Source: Salinisphaeraceae bacterium | GTDB taxonomy: Bacteria; Pseudomonadota; Gammaproteobacteria; Nevskiales; Salinisphaeraceae | DNA length: 64,000 nucleotides | Reading direction: 5' to 3' | Assembly (NCBI GenBank): GCA_002683405.1 | Contig: NYTH01000015.1 | Coordinates: 1 to 64,000, forward strand | Shown: positions 45,535 to 54,352 of the stretch, one piece after another | Layout of the letters: the number at the start of each line of letters is the position of its first letter | How positions within the stretch are numbered: position 1 is the first letter of the stretch | Notes under the pieces: model-generated | What the model was told of the DNA's origin: nothing | The model's input: the letters and a program-made list of their open reading frames with translations, nothing else | The model's database searches: none | Position numbers and translations under genes: made by a program

Positions 45535-45802
45535 GCCCGGATATTTCATGGGGGATCGCGAGTGAATTGCGAATTCGCAGCAAGTAGCGCGCCGGCCTGG
45601 AGCGTAAAGCCTAGCGCCAGCTAGGGTTTTAGCGAAGGCCAAGCGATACGCCGCGCCCCCGTAATCCACACGGCGCAAAGCGCTGCGATAGATTGGCGCG
45701 GAATCCACACTGTACCGACCAAAATGCTCCTAAAACTGCTTATTTCGGAGGCGTATCAGTTGTTTACACGCCCGCGCCAATCGCCCTCGTGAATATCCGG
45801 GC
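45535..45802. mobile_element. MITE-like element with terminal inverted repeats
   Basis: 268 bp bounded by GCCCGGATATTTCATG (from 45535) and its inverted counterpart ending GAATATCCGGGC at 45802; the outer 11 bp match exactly and the similarity continues imperfectly. A TA dinucleotide flanks both sides (45533-45534 and 45803-45804), as expected for IS630/Tc1-type target duplication. There is no coding capacity; an internal palindrome GCGAATTCGC lies at 45569-45578. It fills the 364-bp gap between the RND gene and the DUF3450 operon, and its right end with the flanking TA forms the RND stop codon. Confidence 0.7.
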
Positions 45803-48495
45803 TAATGCCGCAAACGTTCGGTCACCTGCGCCAGGCGCTGCGCCTGAATGCGATTCAGGTTGCGAAACGCCAGGGCCGCCGTGCGGGGGCTTCGCTTGCG
45901 CAGGCGTTCGAGATCACGCGCGCCAAAGCGCAGCAGGCGGCCGTCGGTCACGGCCTCGACATTGGCGGTGCGACGGCTGGAAAAATGGCCCACTTCACCG
46001 AGCACGGCGCCGCGCTGCAGGCGCGCCAGCTCTATCGCCTGACCCTCGCGATCCACCCAGACACGCAGTTCGCCGTCGATCACGACATACATCTCGCTGC
46101 CCTGCTCACCCTCACGCAGTACGCACTCTCCCGCCCGCACCGGCTCCAGGTTCGCAATGAGCGCGAACAGGCGTGCCCGACGCAGGCTCATGTCCTCGAA
46201 CAGTGGAATCGACGCCTGTGGCCGCTCACCCAGGTCCAGGCGCAACACGTCCCAAAGCGTGACGATCCGCACGCCCGCCGCCAGCGCCGGCGTGAAGGTG
46301 ACGTCGATGATCCACGCAATTCCCAGCGTGAATGCGGCCAACGCGCCGAACTGGGCCTGGTTCTGCAGGCTGCTGAAGCTCAGCGCGATGAAGCCGGCTA
46401 TGAGCGCCGCAGAGCTGTAGGTCACCGGCCGAAGCACGCTGCGCAGCGCGCTCACGGTGGCGCGGCTTTCGCTGGCCAGCCGCCGCGCATCCTGGTTGAA
46501 GCGGGCGAAGTAGTAGAGCGTGTCGTCCACCGCAATCCCCAGCACGATGCAGGCGACCAGGCTGGTGGTCGGGTTGAGCGGAATACCCGAATAGCCCAGC
46601 ACGCCGAAATACACCAGCACCGGAATGACGTTTGGCACCAGCGCCAGCGCACCGCTGCGGGCCGATGTGAACAGCCCCCACAGCAGCAGGAACACCACCG
46701 CCAGCGCGACGCCCACGGTCAGGAACTGGCCCCCGGTAATCGCGTCCACCGCATCGCTGACCAGCACGGGCGTCCCCGTGACCCGGCCGCTCATCTCCGG
46801 ATCCAGCCCTGCCAGTTCCGATTCCACCGCATCCACCAGGCTTGCGATGCTGGCGCTGTCGCTCACTCGAGCGTTGAGCAGGATATGCGCCTTGCCAAAG
46901 CCGCGGTCCACGAAGGTCGACAGCGCATCCGTGCTGCCGAACAGCAGGGTCTGGCGCACGGCGGTTTCCGTGTCGGGGATGCGATAGTGCGCCGCCTCGC
47001 CATCATGCAGCGCGCGATTGAGCACCTTGACCATGTCCGCCACGGATCGGCTGTAACCCACGTCGGGATGCTCGGCCAGCCGCGCCTGCAGATCGGCCAG
47101 GCGACGCAGCTTGTCCGGCTGGGCGAAGCCGCCGGAGTCGCTGGTTTCCAGCATGATGGACAGCGGCGTCGCGCCCGAAAAATCGCGATTGATCGTTTCG
47201 TGATCCACCCGCACCGGCGCGTCGGCGGCAAAGCCGCGAATATAGTCGGTGTTGGCCGTAATGCCCGGCATGCCCAGCAGAGCAATCACGCAGACAATTG
47301 CGCCGGCGGCCAGTATGGTCTGCCGATAGCGGGCGTTGAAATGCCCCAGCCGGACCGCCAGCCGCATGAACTGCCGCCGACCGGGCGGGCGCTTGAGCGC
47401 GCGGCAGCCGGACAGGCTGAACAGGGCCGGCAGCAGCGTCAGCGACAGCAGCGCCGTGAGCACAATGCCAACCGCGGCGAGCCAGGCGAAATCGCGCACG
47501 GCGGTCAGCGGTGACAAGGCGAGCGCCAGAAACCCCGCTGCGGTGGTCATGGCGGTGATCAGAAGCGGCACGGCCACTTCCCCGATAGCGTTGCGCACCG
47601 GCCGGTCGTGGTCGGCATGGCGCAGGATGCTGTTGACCATGTGCAGGCTGTAGGCGAGCCCGATCGTGATGACCACCGGTGGCACCATGGCGGTAATCAG
47701 ATTCAGCTTCCGCCCGGTCAGCACGATGAAGGCCAGCATGAGCCACAGCGCCAGGCCCAGCGTCGCCATGGGAATCACCAGGCCCCGTACGCTGCGGAAG
47801 CCGACTGCCAGGAATAGCGCGATAAAAACGAAGATGGCCGGAATCACGCGCCGCAGTTCGCGCACCAGCGCGTCCGACGTGGCCGCCTTGAGCACCGGCG
47901 GGCCGGCATACCGCGCCGCCATGCCGGGCGCCTTGTCCGCCACGATTTCACGCACCTGCGACAGCAGCAGGCCGCCGGCCTCGTTCGCTTTGCTCAGATA
48001 GACCACGATCGTGGTGGCGTCACCCTGACGAGTGACCAGGCTGTCGCGATAAAGCGGGTTGTCCAGCGCAGCACGCTTGAGCGCGCCGGGCTCGAGCGCG
48101 GCCTGCGTGAAGGGCGTCATGTTCAGCTCGTCATCGCGCGCGGCCAGCACGGGAGCCGTATCCAGTGACCAGACGCGCGCCACGCCCGGCAATGTCTGAA
48201 GCGCCTGCGTGATCTGCCCGATCGCCTGAAGGCTCGCAGCGCCGAACAGCTCGTCCGGATACAACGCCACGATGATCGCCTCGGTCTCCCCGAAATGACG
48301 ATTGACGCGGTCCAGGTTATCGCGCGCCTGGCCGGACACCGGTAGCAGGGCCTGCACCGACGGATTGATGCTCAGCCGCCACTGACCTTCGGCCCAGTCG
48401 TACAGCGCCAGGGTGGCCAGCGCGCCCAGCAGGCACCAGGTCACCAGCACGACCACCGGCCGCGAGTCAATCCATTGCGCGAGATACTGCCCCAT
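45802..48495 (-). CDS. MMPL/RND-family transporter with C-terminal cyclic-nucleotide-binding domain
   Basis: 897-aa inner-membrane pump. Residues ~1-750 form two SSD/MMPL repeats, each with one leading transmembrane helix, a periplasmic loop and a five-helix bundle (FIALFLAVGFRSVRGLVIPM; LVACIVLGIAVDDTLYYFARF, with paired Asp that could carry protons). Residues ~765-885 are a Crp-type cNMP-binding domain: VLREGEQGSEMYVVIDGEL and a phosphate-binding cassette with Gly833-Glu834 and Arg841/Arg842-Thr-Ala. Relatives move hydrophobic cargo and are often paired with LolA-like proteins. It lies 22 bp after the LolA-like gene, downstream of a nucleotide cyclase. Transport gating by cNMP is inference. 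Confidence 0.88.
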   Translation of the reverse strand: MGQYLAQWIDSRPVVVLVTWCLLGALATLALYDWAEGQWRLSINPSVQALLPVSGQARDNLDRVNRHFGETEAIIVALYPDELFGAASLQAIGQITQALQTLPGVARVWSLDTAPVLAARDDELNMTPFTQAALEPGALKRAALDNPLYRDSLVTRQGDATTIVVYLSKANEAGGLLLSQVREIVADKAPGMAARYAGPPVLKAATSDALVRELRRVIPAIFVFIALFLAVGFRSVRGLVIPMATLGLALWLMLAFIVLTGRKLNLITAMVPPVVITIGLAYSLHMVNSILRHADHDRPVRNAIGEVAVPLLITAMTTAAGFLALALSPLTAVRDFAWLAAVGIVLTALLSLTLLPALFSLSGCRALKRPPGRRQFMRLAVRLGHFNARYRQTILAAGAIVCVIALLGMPGITANTDYIRGFAADAPVRVDHETINRDFSGATPLSIMLETSDSGGFAQPDKLRRLADLQARLAEHPDVGYSRSVADMVKVLNRALHDGEAAHYRIPDTETAVRQTLLFGSTDALSTFVDRGFGKAHILLNARVSDSASIASLVDAVESELAGLDPEMSGRVTGTPVLVSDAVDAITGGQFLTVGVALAVVFLLLWGLFTSARSGALALVPNVIPVLVYFGVLGYSGIPLNPTTSLVACIVLGIAVDDTLYYFARFNQDARRLASESRATVSALRSVLRPVTYSSAALIAGFIALSFSSLQNQAQFGALAAFTLGIAWIIDVTFTPALAAGVRIVTLWDVLRLDLGERPQASIPLFEDMSLRRARLFALIANLEPVRAGECVLREGEQGSEMYVVIDGELRVWVDREGQAIELARLQRGAVLGEVGHFSSRRTANVEAVTDGRLLRFGARDLERLRKRSPRTAALAFRNLNRIQAQRLAQVTERLRH

Positions 48496-48517
48496 CTGTC
48501 GCGGTGCTGACGCCGTT

Positions 48518-49333
48518 TCAGTACTGCGGCAGCAGCCAGCCTACCGTGGCCGCGAGATAGAAACTCGCCCGGTTGAATATGGCGTTCGAGACGCCCTCGT
48601 CGTATTCCACATCCAGCAGGGTCATCAGGGTGTGGGTATTGCGCACGTGATCGTCCATTCGCAGTTCACGCGCCATCCAGCGCCCTTCGATTTCCTGCAG
48701 GGAATCCACCCTGGCGGCCAGCGTCTTCACATGCCGCGCACCCGGCTCGTAGAACTCGGCCTCGAGCGCCACGCAGGTCTGCTGATCCACGGCAAACACG
48801 ATGCGGTCATAGCCGCTGTCGTCATTCTCGCCCGGCCGCAGCTCCAGCCGATGCACGGCGCGACCGTCCATCTCGGCGTTGTCCAGCAGCGTGACCTCAC
48901 CGCCGGCAGACACAGCCCGCAGCTGCTTGATGTCCTCATAGCTGAAGTCGGTGTTGAGCATGCCGCTGGAGGCCTGCTTGCCGGAGATACGCCGCGTGCG
49001 GCCCACCGTGGGCAAATACAGATGCAGCGCGTCGTGATTCTTCCTGTCGATCATGAGATAGCTCACGCCCTCCAGCTCCAGCGGGGCGCGCACCTGCAAT
49101 GTGGCCCGCGTTTCGTCCGCCGAATAGCGCTTGAGGAAGAAGCGACTGCGGATGCGCTGACTGTTGCCGTCCACGTCCACGGCCCGCATCTCGACGTTCT
49201 GCACCATGGTGGATTCCGGCAGATTGGCCCGCGAACAGGTCCGAACCTCCTCGGCCGTGCGCGGCTTCGCCGGCGCGTGGGCGCTGACGAGCATGCCCGC
49301 CACAACGGTAGCCAGGGTGATGATCTTGTTCAT
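48518..49333 (-). CDS. Exported LolA-like (outer-membrane lipoprotein-sorting) protein
   Basis: 271-aa exported protein: signal peptide MNKIITLATVVAGMLVSAHA, then a LolA/LolB-type beta fold of the COG2834 class. Visible elements are VEMRAVDVDGNSQRIRSRFF, LHLYLPTVGRTRRISGKQ, SGMLNTDFSYEDIKQL and a C-terminal VRNTHTLMTLLDVEYDEG. Such proteins accompany MMPL-type RND pumps and are thought to accept lipid or lipoprotein cargo in the periplasm. The start overlaps the cyclase stop by 4 bp (ATGA); the RND gene follows after 22 bp. Confidence 0.85.
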   Translation of the reverse strand: MNKIITLATVVAGMLVSAHAPAKPRTAEEVRTCSRANLPESTMVQNVEMRAVDVDGNSQRIRSRFFLKRYSADETRATLQVRAPLELEGVSYLMIDRKNHDALHLYLPTVGRTRRISGKQASSGMLNTDFSYEDIKQLRAVSAGGEVTLLDNAEMDGRAVHRLELRPGENDDSGYDRIVFAVDQQTCVALEAEFYEPGARHVKTLAARVDSLQEIEGRWMARELRMDDHVRNTHTLMTLLDVEYDEGVSNAIFNRASFYLAATVGWLLPQY

Positions 49334-52300
49334 GCAGTATCCAGTTTTTCCGCCTGTTCCAGAGCCAGCCGTGCCCGCGCCGGCGCGCCGAACTGTTCAA
49401 ACAGCGACGCTGCCTGTGCGAACGCCGTGCGCGCGGCGGCGCGATCCCCCGCCTGCATATGGTACTCGGCTCGAAGCAGGTGCATCGGGGCGATAAAGAA
49501 TCGGGCGCCGGTACGCGTCAGCAAAGTCGTAATGGACTTCTGCAGCGTGATCAGTTGCGCCGCGTCCGTTTCCGTCGCCAGCAGGCAGTCCGCAAGCACC
49601 AGTCGGGCGCGCAGGGCCCAGAGGTCGGCGGCCATCGCGTCGGCCTGCTCGACAGCCTGCCTGGCGTGCATCAACGCGCTGTCCTTGCGCCCGGCCTTCA
49701 GCAGCACGGCTGCGCGCAAGGCCTGCAGCAGTGGGGCGAAGGGGTGGCCCTGGCGACCGGGGGTCGCATATGCATCGCCCCGGTCAAGCGCGTCGAGCGC
49801 CTGCTCGAAATCACCCCGCAGATAACAGGCGGAGGCCTGCGCCCGCCAGGCCAGCGCAAGAAACAGCGGGCTGCCGAAGGCTTCGGCTTCCTCAATCGCC
49901 ACGCGCGCATCGTCCGCGGCGCCGTCGGGATCGCGGGCGAGGTAGGCCAGATCGACCCGGTTCGAATGAATCCAGCTGCTGCGCTGCTCCTCCCGGCGGG
50001 CCACGGTGAGCGCATCGGCCATATCACGGCGGGCGGTGCGCAGATCACCCCGGGCGGCAAGGAACATGGCACGCAGCGCGCGCGACAGGAAATTTTCCTG
50101 CGTCAGCGGGCCACGGCTCCAGGCTTCGGGGCTGAGCTGCTCCAGCGCGTCCAGACCGGACTGCAGCGCGCCCGCGACGAAGAACACGTTGAGTAGCGGC
50201 AGGCGAAACCGGCCCAGCAAGGCCCGGCCTTCGGGCCCCGTCGCGGTGGCGATGGCCTGCCTTACCCGCATCAGCGCCTGGTCGGTGTGGCCGCGATTGA
50301 GCAGCACCGACGCGCGCGAGAGCAGCAGCTCGGCGTACTCGTTGGGCCGCGCATGATCGGCACAGAGCGCCTCGGCGACCTGCCAGGCCTGATCGACCTC
50401 GTCCGGCTCGACACCAATCAGTGCGGCCACACGGTTGATGCCGGCCCGGGCCCGGATCCTGTGGGCGGTTGCCGAGGCGGCGTGCGCCGCCGCATCGGCC
50501 CATTCGCGTGCCCGGCGGTAACACTCCAGCGAGACGCGCAAATCCTGCTGACCGGCCAGCAGACCCGCCTCGATCGACCAGGCCGCAGCGATCTCCGGCC
50601 GCCCCGCCAGCCCATTGTGCCGGGCAATCTGCGCGGCTTCATCTGCCATGAGCTGTCTGTCCGCTATCGTTTCTTCAAGCCAGACGGCAGCCTGCAGATG
50701 CAGCGCGCGCCGGGCGCTTTCCAGCTGACCGTCATAGGCGACCTCCCGCAGCAGTGGATGCACGAACTGCAGCCGGCCCGGGCGAGCGCGTTGCAGAAAA
50801 CCACCGTCAAGCAGCGCCGCCAGACAGTGTTCCGTTTCCGGGGCCAGCGCCGAGAGCATCCGGCTGTCGGGCTCCATACCCAGCACCGACGCCACATACA
50901 GCACGCCGCGCGGCGCCGGATCGAGACGGTCGATGCGCGCTGCCAGCAGGGCCTGAATGGAGGGCGGCAATGTATCCGGCACGTCGCCGTCCCGCAGGTC
51001 TCTCGCGCCGATGGGCCCGGCGAGCAGGCCCCGGCTTTCCAGGTCGCGAATACATTCCTCTACATAGAGCGGGTTGCCGGCGGCCCGCTTCACGATGCGC
51101 TCGCCCAGGGCCTGCAGAGCGGGTGCCGGGCCCAGCAGCCGGGTGGCCAGCTGGCGACAGTCGTCATCGCCGAGAGCCGAAAGACGAATCACGTCGTCTG
51201 CCGCGCGGGACGCCCAGACCAGCGTCGCGTCGGGGCGGTGGTTGTAGATCAGCAGCAGCGGGGCCTGAAGTCCCCGTTCCGAAAGATGCCGGAAGAACAT
51301 TCCGCTCTGGGCATCCGCCCACTGCAGGTCATCCACCACGATCACGGCTGCGGCATGCCGATGCACGAGCACCTGACTGCACAGCGCCAGCAGGCGGGCC
51401 ATCCGGTCCTCGGGCGCCACCGAGGGCGCGTCCGAATCGGCCGCTTGCAAACCCAGAAACTCGTGCAGCAGCGGCGCTACGCCCGGCTGGGTGTGGCCTT
51501 CCGATGACAGCGCATCGGTAATCTTGCGCCGGGCACGCGCCGGCGGATCATCCCGGTCGATATCGAAAAAGCCGCGCACAAGCTGCTGCACCGGACCGTA
51601 GGCGAGCGCCTGTTCAAAGGGTGGACAGGTCACGTGAATGGTGCGCGCGCCGTCGCGCCGCGCGAGCTCCGTAAATCGGCGGCACAGCCGGCTCTTGCCG
51701 ATACCGGCCTCGCCCTCCAAGACGACCAATCGTCCACGCCGGCCTTGCCGCAGGCAAGACAAATGATCGGCGAGCTGTTCAAGCTCGTGGTCGCGCCCGG
51801 TAAACGGCGAGAGCCCTCGCCGCTCGGCCCACTGCAGCCGATCGCTCAGGGCATGCTGCCCGGTCAGCTCGAAGACGGCCTGCGGCTGCGCCACGCCCTC
51901 CAGTCGCATCGGGCCCAGTTCGCGCATCAGGAAATACCCGTCCAGCCAGGCGGCCGTGTGATCGGTCAGATAGACGCTGCCCGGTTCGGCCATGGCTTCC
52001 ATTCGGGCGGCCAGGTTTACCGTATGGCCCTGAGCGGTGTAGTCCATGCGCAAATCATCGCCGATGGCGCCCACCACAACACCGCCGGAATTCAGGCCGA
52101 TGCGCAGCGAAAGCGTCAGGCCGCTTTGCGGCTGCAGATCCTCGGCGTAGCGGCGAACGGCATCGCGGATGGCCAGAGCCGCCGCGGCCGCGCGGCGCGC
52201 GTGTTCCTCCAGTGCCAGCGGCGCACCGAACAGGGCCATGATGCCATCGCCGGTGTATTGATTGACCGTGCCACCGGCCCGATGCACCTCGGCGGTCAGA

Positions 52301-52593
52301 ATCCTGAATAGCCCGTCGAGGATGGCGTGCCAATGCTCGGCGCCGGCCCGTTCGGCCAGTCGGGTTGAGCCCACCACATCGGCAAACAGCACGGTGACCT
52401 GTTTGTGCTCGCCCTGCGTGACCGCCGTGCGCTGGCGCAGATGATTCCGCAGGTGCGCCGGCGTATAGACCATCTGCGCCGGTCGCGGCGCGCCGCCGCC
52501 CAGGCTCACGCCGCACTGATTGCAGAAGCGCGCATCACCGGGATTGTCGTGCCGACAGGCTTCACAGCGAACGGTCACAACCGCATCAGGCAT
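49330..52593 (-). CDS. Class III nucleotide cyclase with zinc ribbon, AAA ATPase and TPR domains
   Basis: 1087-aa signalling protein. Residues 10-27 form a CX2C-X10-CX2C zinc ribbon. The class III cyclase domain is ~62-245 with metal Asp72 (LFADVVGSTRL) and Asp116 (YTGDGIMALFG). Thr186 stands at the position of the usual purine-selecting Asp (class IIIb hallmark) and Gln112 where Lys is common. An AAA/STAND-type ATPase follows (Walker A GEAGIGKS 294-301, Walker B VIVVDDLQWADA), then ~500 residues of TPR-like helices. It probably senses a ligand or partner through the TPRs and makes cAMP. Translationally coupled to the LolA-like and RND-cNMP genes, so the product may act on the pump (inference). 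Confidence 0.87.
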   Translation of the reverse strand: MPDAVVTVRCEACRHDNPGDARFCNQCGVSLGGGAPRPAQMVYTPAHLRNHLRQRTAVTQGEHKQVTVLFADVVGSTRLAERAGAEHWHAILDGLFRILTAEVHRAGGTVNQYTGDGIMALFGAPLALEEHARRAAAAALAIRDAVRRYAEDLQPQSGLTLSLRIGLNSGGVVVGAIGDDLRMDYTAQGHTVNLAARMEAMAEPGSVYLTDHTAAWLDGYFLMRELGPMRLEGVAQPQAVFELTGQHALSDRLQWAERRGLSPFTGRDHELEQLADHLSCLRQGRRGRLVVLEGEAGIGKSRLCRRFTELARRDGARTIHVTCPPFEQALAYGPVQQLVRGFFDIDRDDPPARARRKITDALSSEGHTQPGVAPLLHEFLGLQAADSDAPSVAPEDRMARLLALCSQVLVHRHAAAVIVVDDLQWADAQSGMFFRHLSERGLQAPLLLIYNHRPDATLVWASRAADDVIRLSALGDDDCRQLATRLLGPAPALQALGERIVKRAAGNPLYVEECIRDLESRGLLAGPIGARDLRDGDVPDTLPPSIQALLAARIDRLDPAPRGVLYVASVLGMEPDSRMLSALAPETEHCLAALLDGGFLQRARPGRLQFVHPLLREVAYDGQLESARRALHLQAAVWLEETIADRQLMADEAAQIARHNGLAGRPEIAAAWSIEAGLLAGQQDLRVSLECYRRAREWADAAAHAASATAHRIRARAGINRVAALIGVEPDEVDQAWQVAEALCADHARPNEYAELLLSRASVLLNRGHTDQALMRVRQAIATATGPEGRALLGRFRLPLLNVFFVAGALQSGLDALEQLSPEAWSRGPLTQENFLSRALRAMFLAARGDLRTARRDMADALTVARREEQRSSWIHSNRVDLAYLARDPDGAADDARVAIEEAEAFGSPLFLALAWRAQASACYLRGDFEQALDALDRGDAYATPGRQGHPFAPLLQALRAAVLLKAGRKDSALMHARQAVEQADAMAADLWALRARLVLADCLLATETDAAQLITLQKSITTLLTRTGARFFIAPMHLLRAEYHMQAGDRAAARTAFAQAASLFEQFGAPARARLALEQAEKLDTA

Positions 52594-52704
52594 GTCTACA
52601 CTCGCGACGCTGCCGGCCAGAGGCTTTCATTTGGCCCGTCCCCCATGACGTTGCAACTGGCTTTACCGCAGAATACGTCACCTTGGAAACCGCGGACAGG
52701 CGTC

Positions 52705-53064
52705 ATGGTCGAACAAACGGTTCTTGGGGTGTTCTTTTTTCTGCTGGTGGGGCACGCGCTGGGCGACTTTGCCCTCCAGACCGACTGGATGGTGCGGCAC
52801 AAGAATCATCGCGAGCCGCCGCCAGAGAACAGCTGCCGGCATCCCCGCCACATCTGGATTCACCTGTTGACTGCGCACGCGCTTGTGCACGGCGGCGCGG
52901 TGGCGCTGACTACCGGCATGGTCGGCCTGGGCATTGCCGAAACATTGGCGCACTGGCTTATCGATTACGGCAAGTCCGATGGCCGCTACGGCTTTCACGT
53001 CGACCAGTTGCTCCACCTGGGCTGCAAGGCGGTCTGGCTGATGATCTGGATCGTGGCTGGCTGA
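52705..53064 (+). CDS. DUF3307 small membrane protein
   Basis: 119-aa protein with three or four hydrophobic segments (VLGVFFFLLVGHALGDFALQ, IHLLTAHALVHGGAVALTTG, LLHLGCKAVWLMIWIVAG). It has the conserved polar pattern of DUF3307: HALGDF, HLLTAHALVH, HWLIDYGKSD, DQLLH. The start at 52705 has GGACAGG upstream. It is divergent from the large cyclase gene (111 bp between starts) and 10 bp ahead of the membrane cyclase, so it is probably co-transcribed with the latter. Function unknown. Confidence 0.8.
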   Translation: MVEQTVLGVFFFLLVGHALGDFALQTDWMVRHKNHREPPPENSCRHPRHIWIHLLTAHALVHGGAVALTTGMVGLGIAETLAHWLIDYGKSDGRYGFHVDQLLHLGCKAVWLMIWIVAG

Positions 53065-53074
53065 GGAGGCGCCG

Positions 53075-54352
53075 ATGCTGGTGATCATGCCCGATATTCG
53101 CGCCTTCTGGCGCCGCCAGGTGCTGCGCGGCACCCGCAACAGCATGGACTACCCTGCGCGGCGCCGCGTCATCCTGGTTAACCAGGGCGCTTTGCTAGGC
53201 ATCCTGATTTCGCTGTTCTACACGCTGGCGGCGGCGACCTACTCGCCGCGGGTACTGTGGCCGCTGATTCTTTTCATTCCGCTGGAGATGGCGGGCTTTG
53301 CGCTGGTGCTTTGGCTCAACAAGCGCTACTGGCATACCGCCGCGCGGGCGGCCTCGATTTTCGTGCCGGCGGCCCTGATCGTCATGGCCGCCTGGATGCT
53401 GGGCAACGGCGTAGGCGCGCAGCTGTACTTCTTCGTGCTCTGGACGGTGGCTTTCCTGCTCTACAGCCGCGAAGAGCGCTGGCTGTTTCTTCTGGCCGCC
53501 AGCATCTGGATCGGCAGCTACATCTGGATTCAGCTGTCCTTCGGTACACCCTATCTCACGTTGCCCGAAGCGGAGCGCTTCAGCGCCATTGTCTTCACGT
53601 TGAATGCCATCGGCAGTTTCGCCCTGCTGGGCGCCGTGCTGTCGCTGTTCTACGGCGAAATCCGCCGCACGGAGACCGAACTGCAGCGGCAGTACCGGCT
53701 TTCCGAGGATCTGCTGGCCAACATCCTGCCCGCCCGCATCGCCGAGCAGCTCAAGGACGGACCGGAAACCGTGGCGCAAGGCTTTTCCAACGTGACGCTG
53801 CTGTTCGCCGATATCGTCGGGTTCACTCGCCTGGCCGAAAAACTCTCGCCGCGGGAAGTGGTCGACCTGCTCAACCAGATCTTCTCCCGCTTTGACCTGC
53901 TGACCGAGCGCCTGGGCCTGGAGAAGATAAAGACCATCGGTGACGAGTACATGCTGGCAGGCGGGCTGCCCGAGCCCCGTCGCGGGCACGCCGCGGCGGT
54001 GGCCGAGGCTGCGCTGCAGATGATGGAGGCCATCGAAACTATCAACCGCAAGACCGGTCGCAACCTGGACCTGCGTATCGGCATTCACAGCGGCGAAGTC
54101 GTGGCGGGGGTGATCGGCTCGAGGAAATTCAGCTATGACGTCTGGGGCGACACCGTGAACACCGCCTCACGCATGCAGTCGCAATCGGTCCCGGGGCGCA
54201 TCCAGGTATCGCAAGCCGCCTACGAGCGCCTGCAGCATGCCTTCGAGTTCAAGCCCCGCGGCAGCCTCCGGGTACGCGGCAAGGGCCGCATGAAGACCTG
54301 GTATCTGGAGGCACGCAAGGTCGAACTGGACGAGCCCGCCGTCAGCGAGTGA
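53075..54352 (+). CDS. Membrane-bound class III adenylate cyclase
   Basis: 425-aa protein with about six N-terminal transmembrane helices (residues ~35-195), a short coiled linker (RRTETELQRQYRLSEDLLANI) and a catalytic class III domain. Metal residues are Asp246 (LFADIVGFTRL) and Asp290 (TIGDEYML). Lys286 and the Asp of YDVWGDTVNTASRM select ATP, and the Asn/Arg of that motif stabilise the transition state. All catalytic residues are present, so it should make cAMP as a homodimer. The ribosome binding site GAGGAGG is strong. The stop abuts the convergent unknown gene within TGATCA. Confidence 0.92.
   Translation: MLVIMPDIRAFWRRQVLRGTRNSMDYPARRRVILVNQGALLGILISLFYTLAAATYSPRVLWPLILFIPLEMAGFALVLWLNKRYWHTAARAASIFVPAALIVMAAWMLGNGVGAQLYFFVLWTVAFLLYSREERWLFLLAASIWIGSYIWIQLSFGTPYLTLPEAERFSAIVFTLNAIGSFALLGAVLSLFYGEIRRTETELQRQYRLSEDLLANILPARIAEQLKDGPETVAQGFSNVTLLFADIVGFTRLAEKLSPREVVDLLNQIFSRFDLLTERLGLEKIKTIGDEYMLAGGLPEPRRGHAAAVAEAALQMMEAIETINRKTGRNLDLRIGIHSGEVVAGVIGSRKFSYDVWGDTVNTASRMQSQSVPGRIQVSQAAYERLQHAFEFKPRGSLRVRGKGRMKTWYLEARKVELDEPAVSE

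Noticed and set aside
45535-45802. Simple terminator or REP element instead of a mobile element
   Set aside because: The inverted ends are 246 bp apart and flanked by TA on both sides, which fits a MITE better; confirmation needs other copies.
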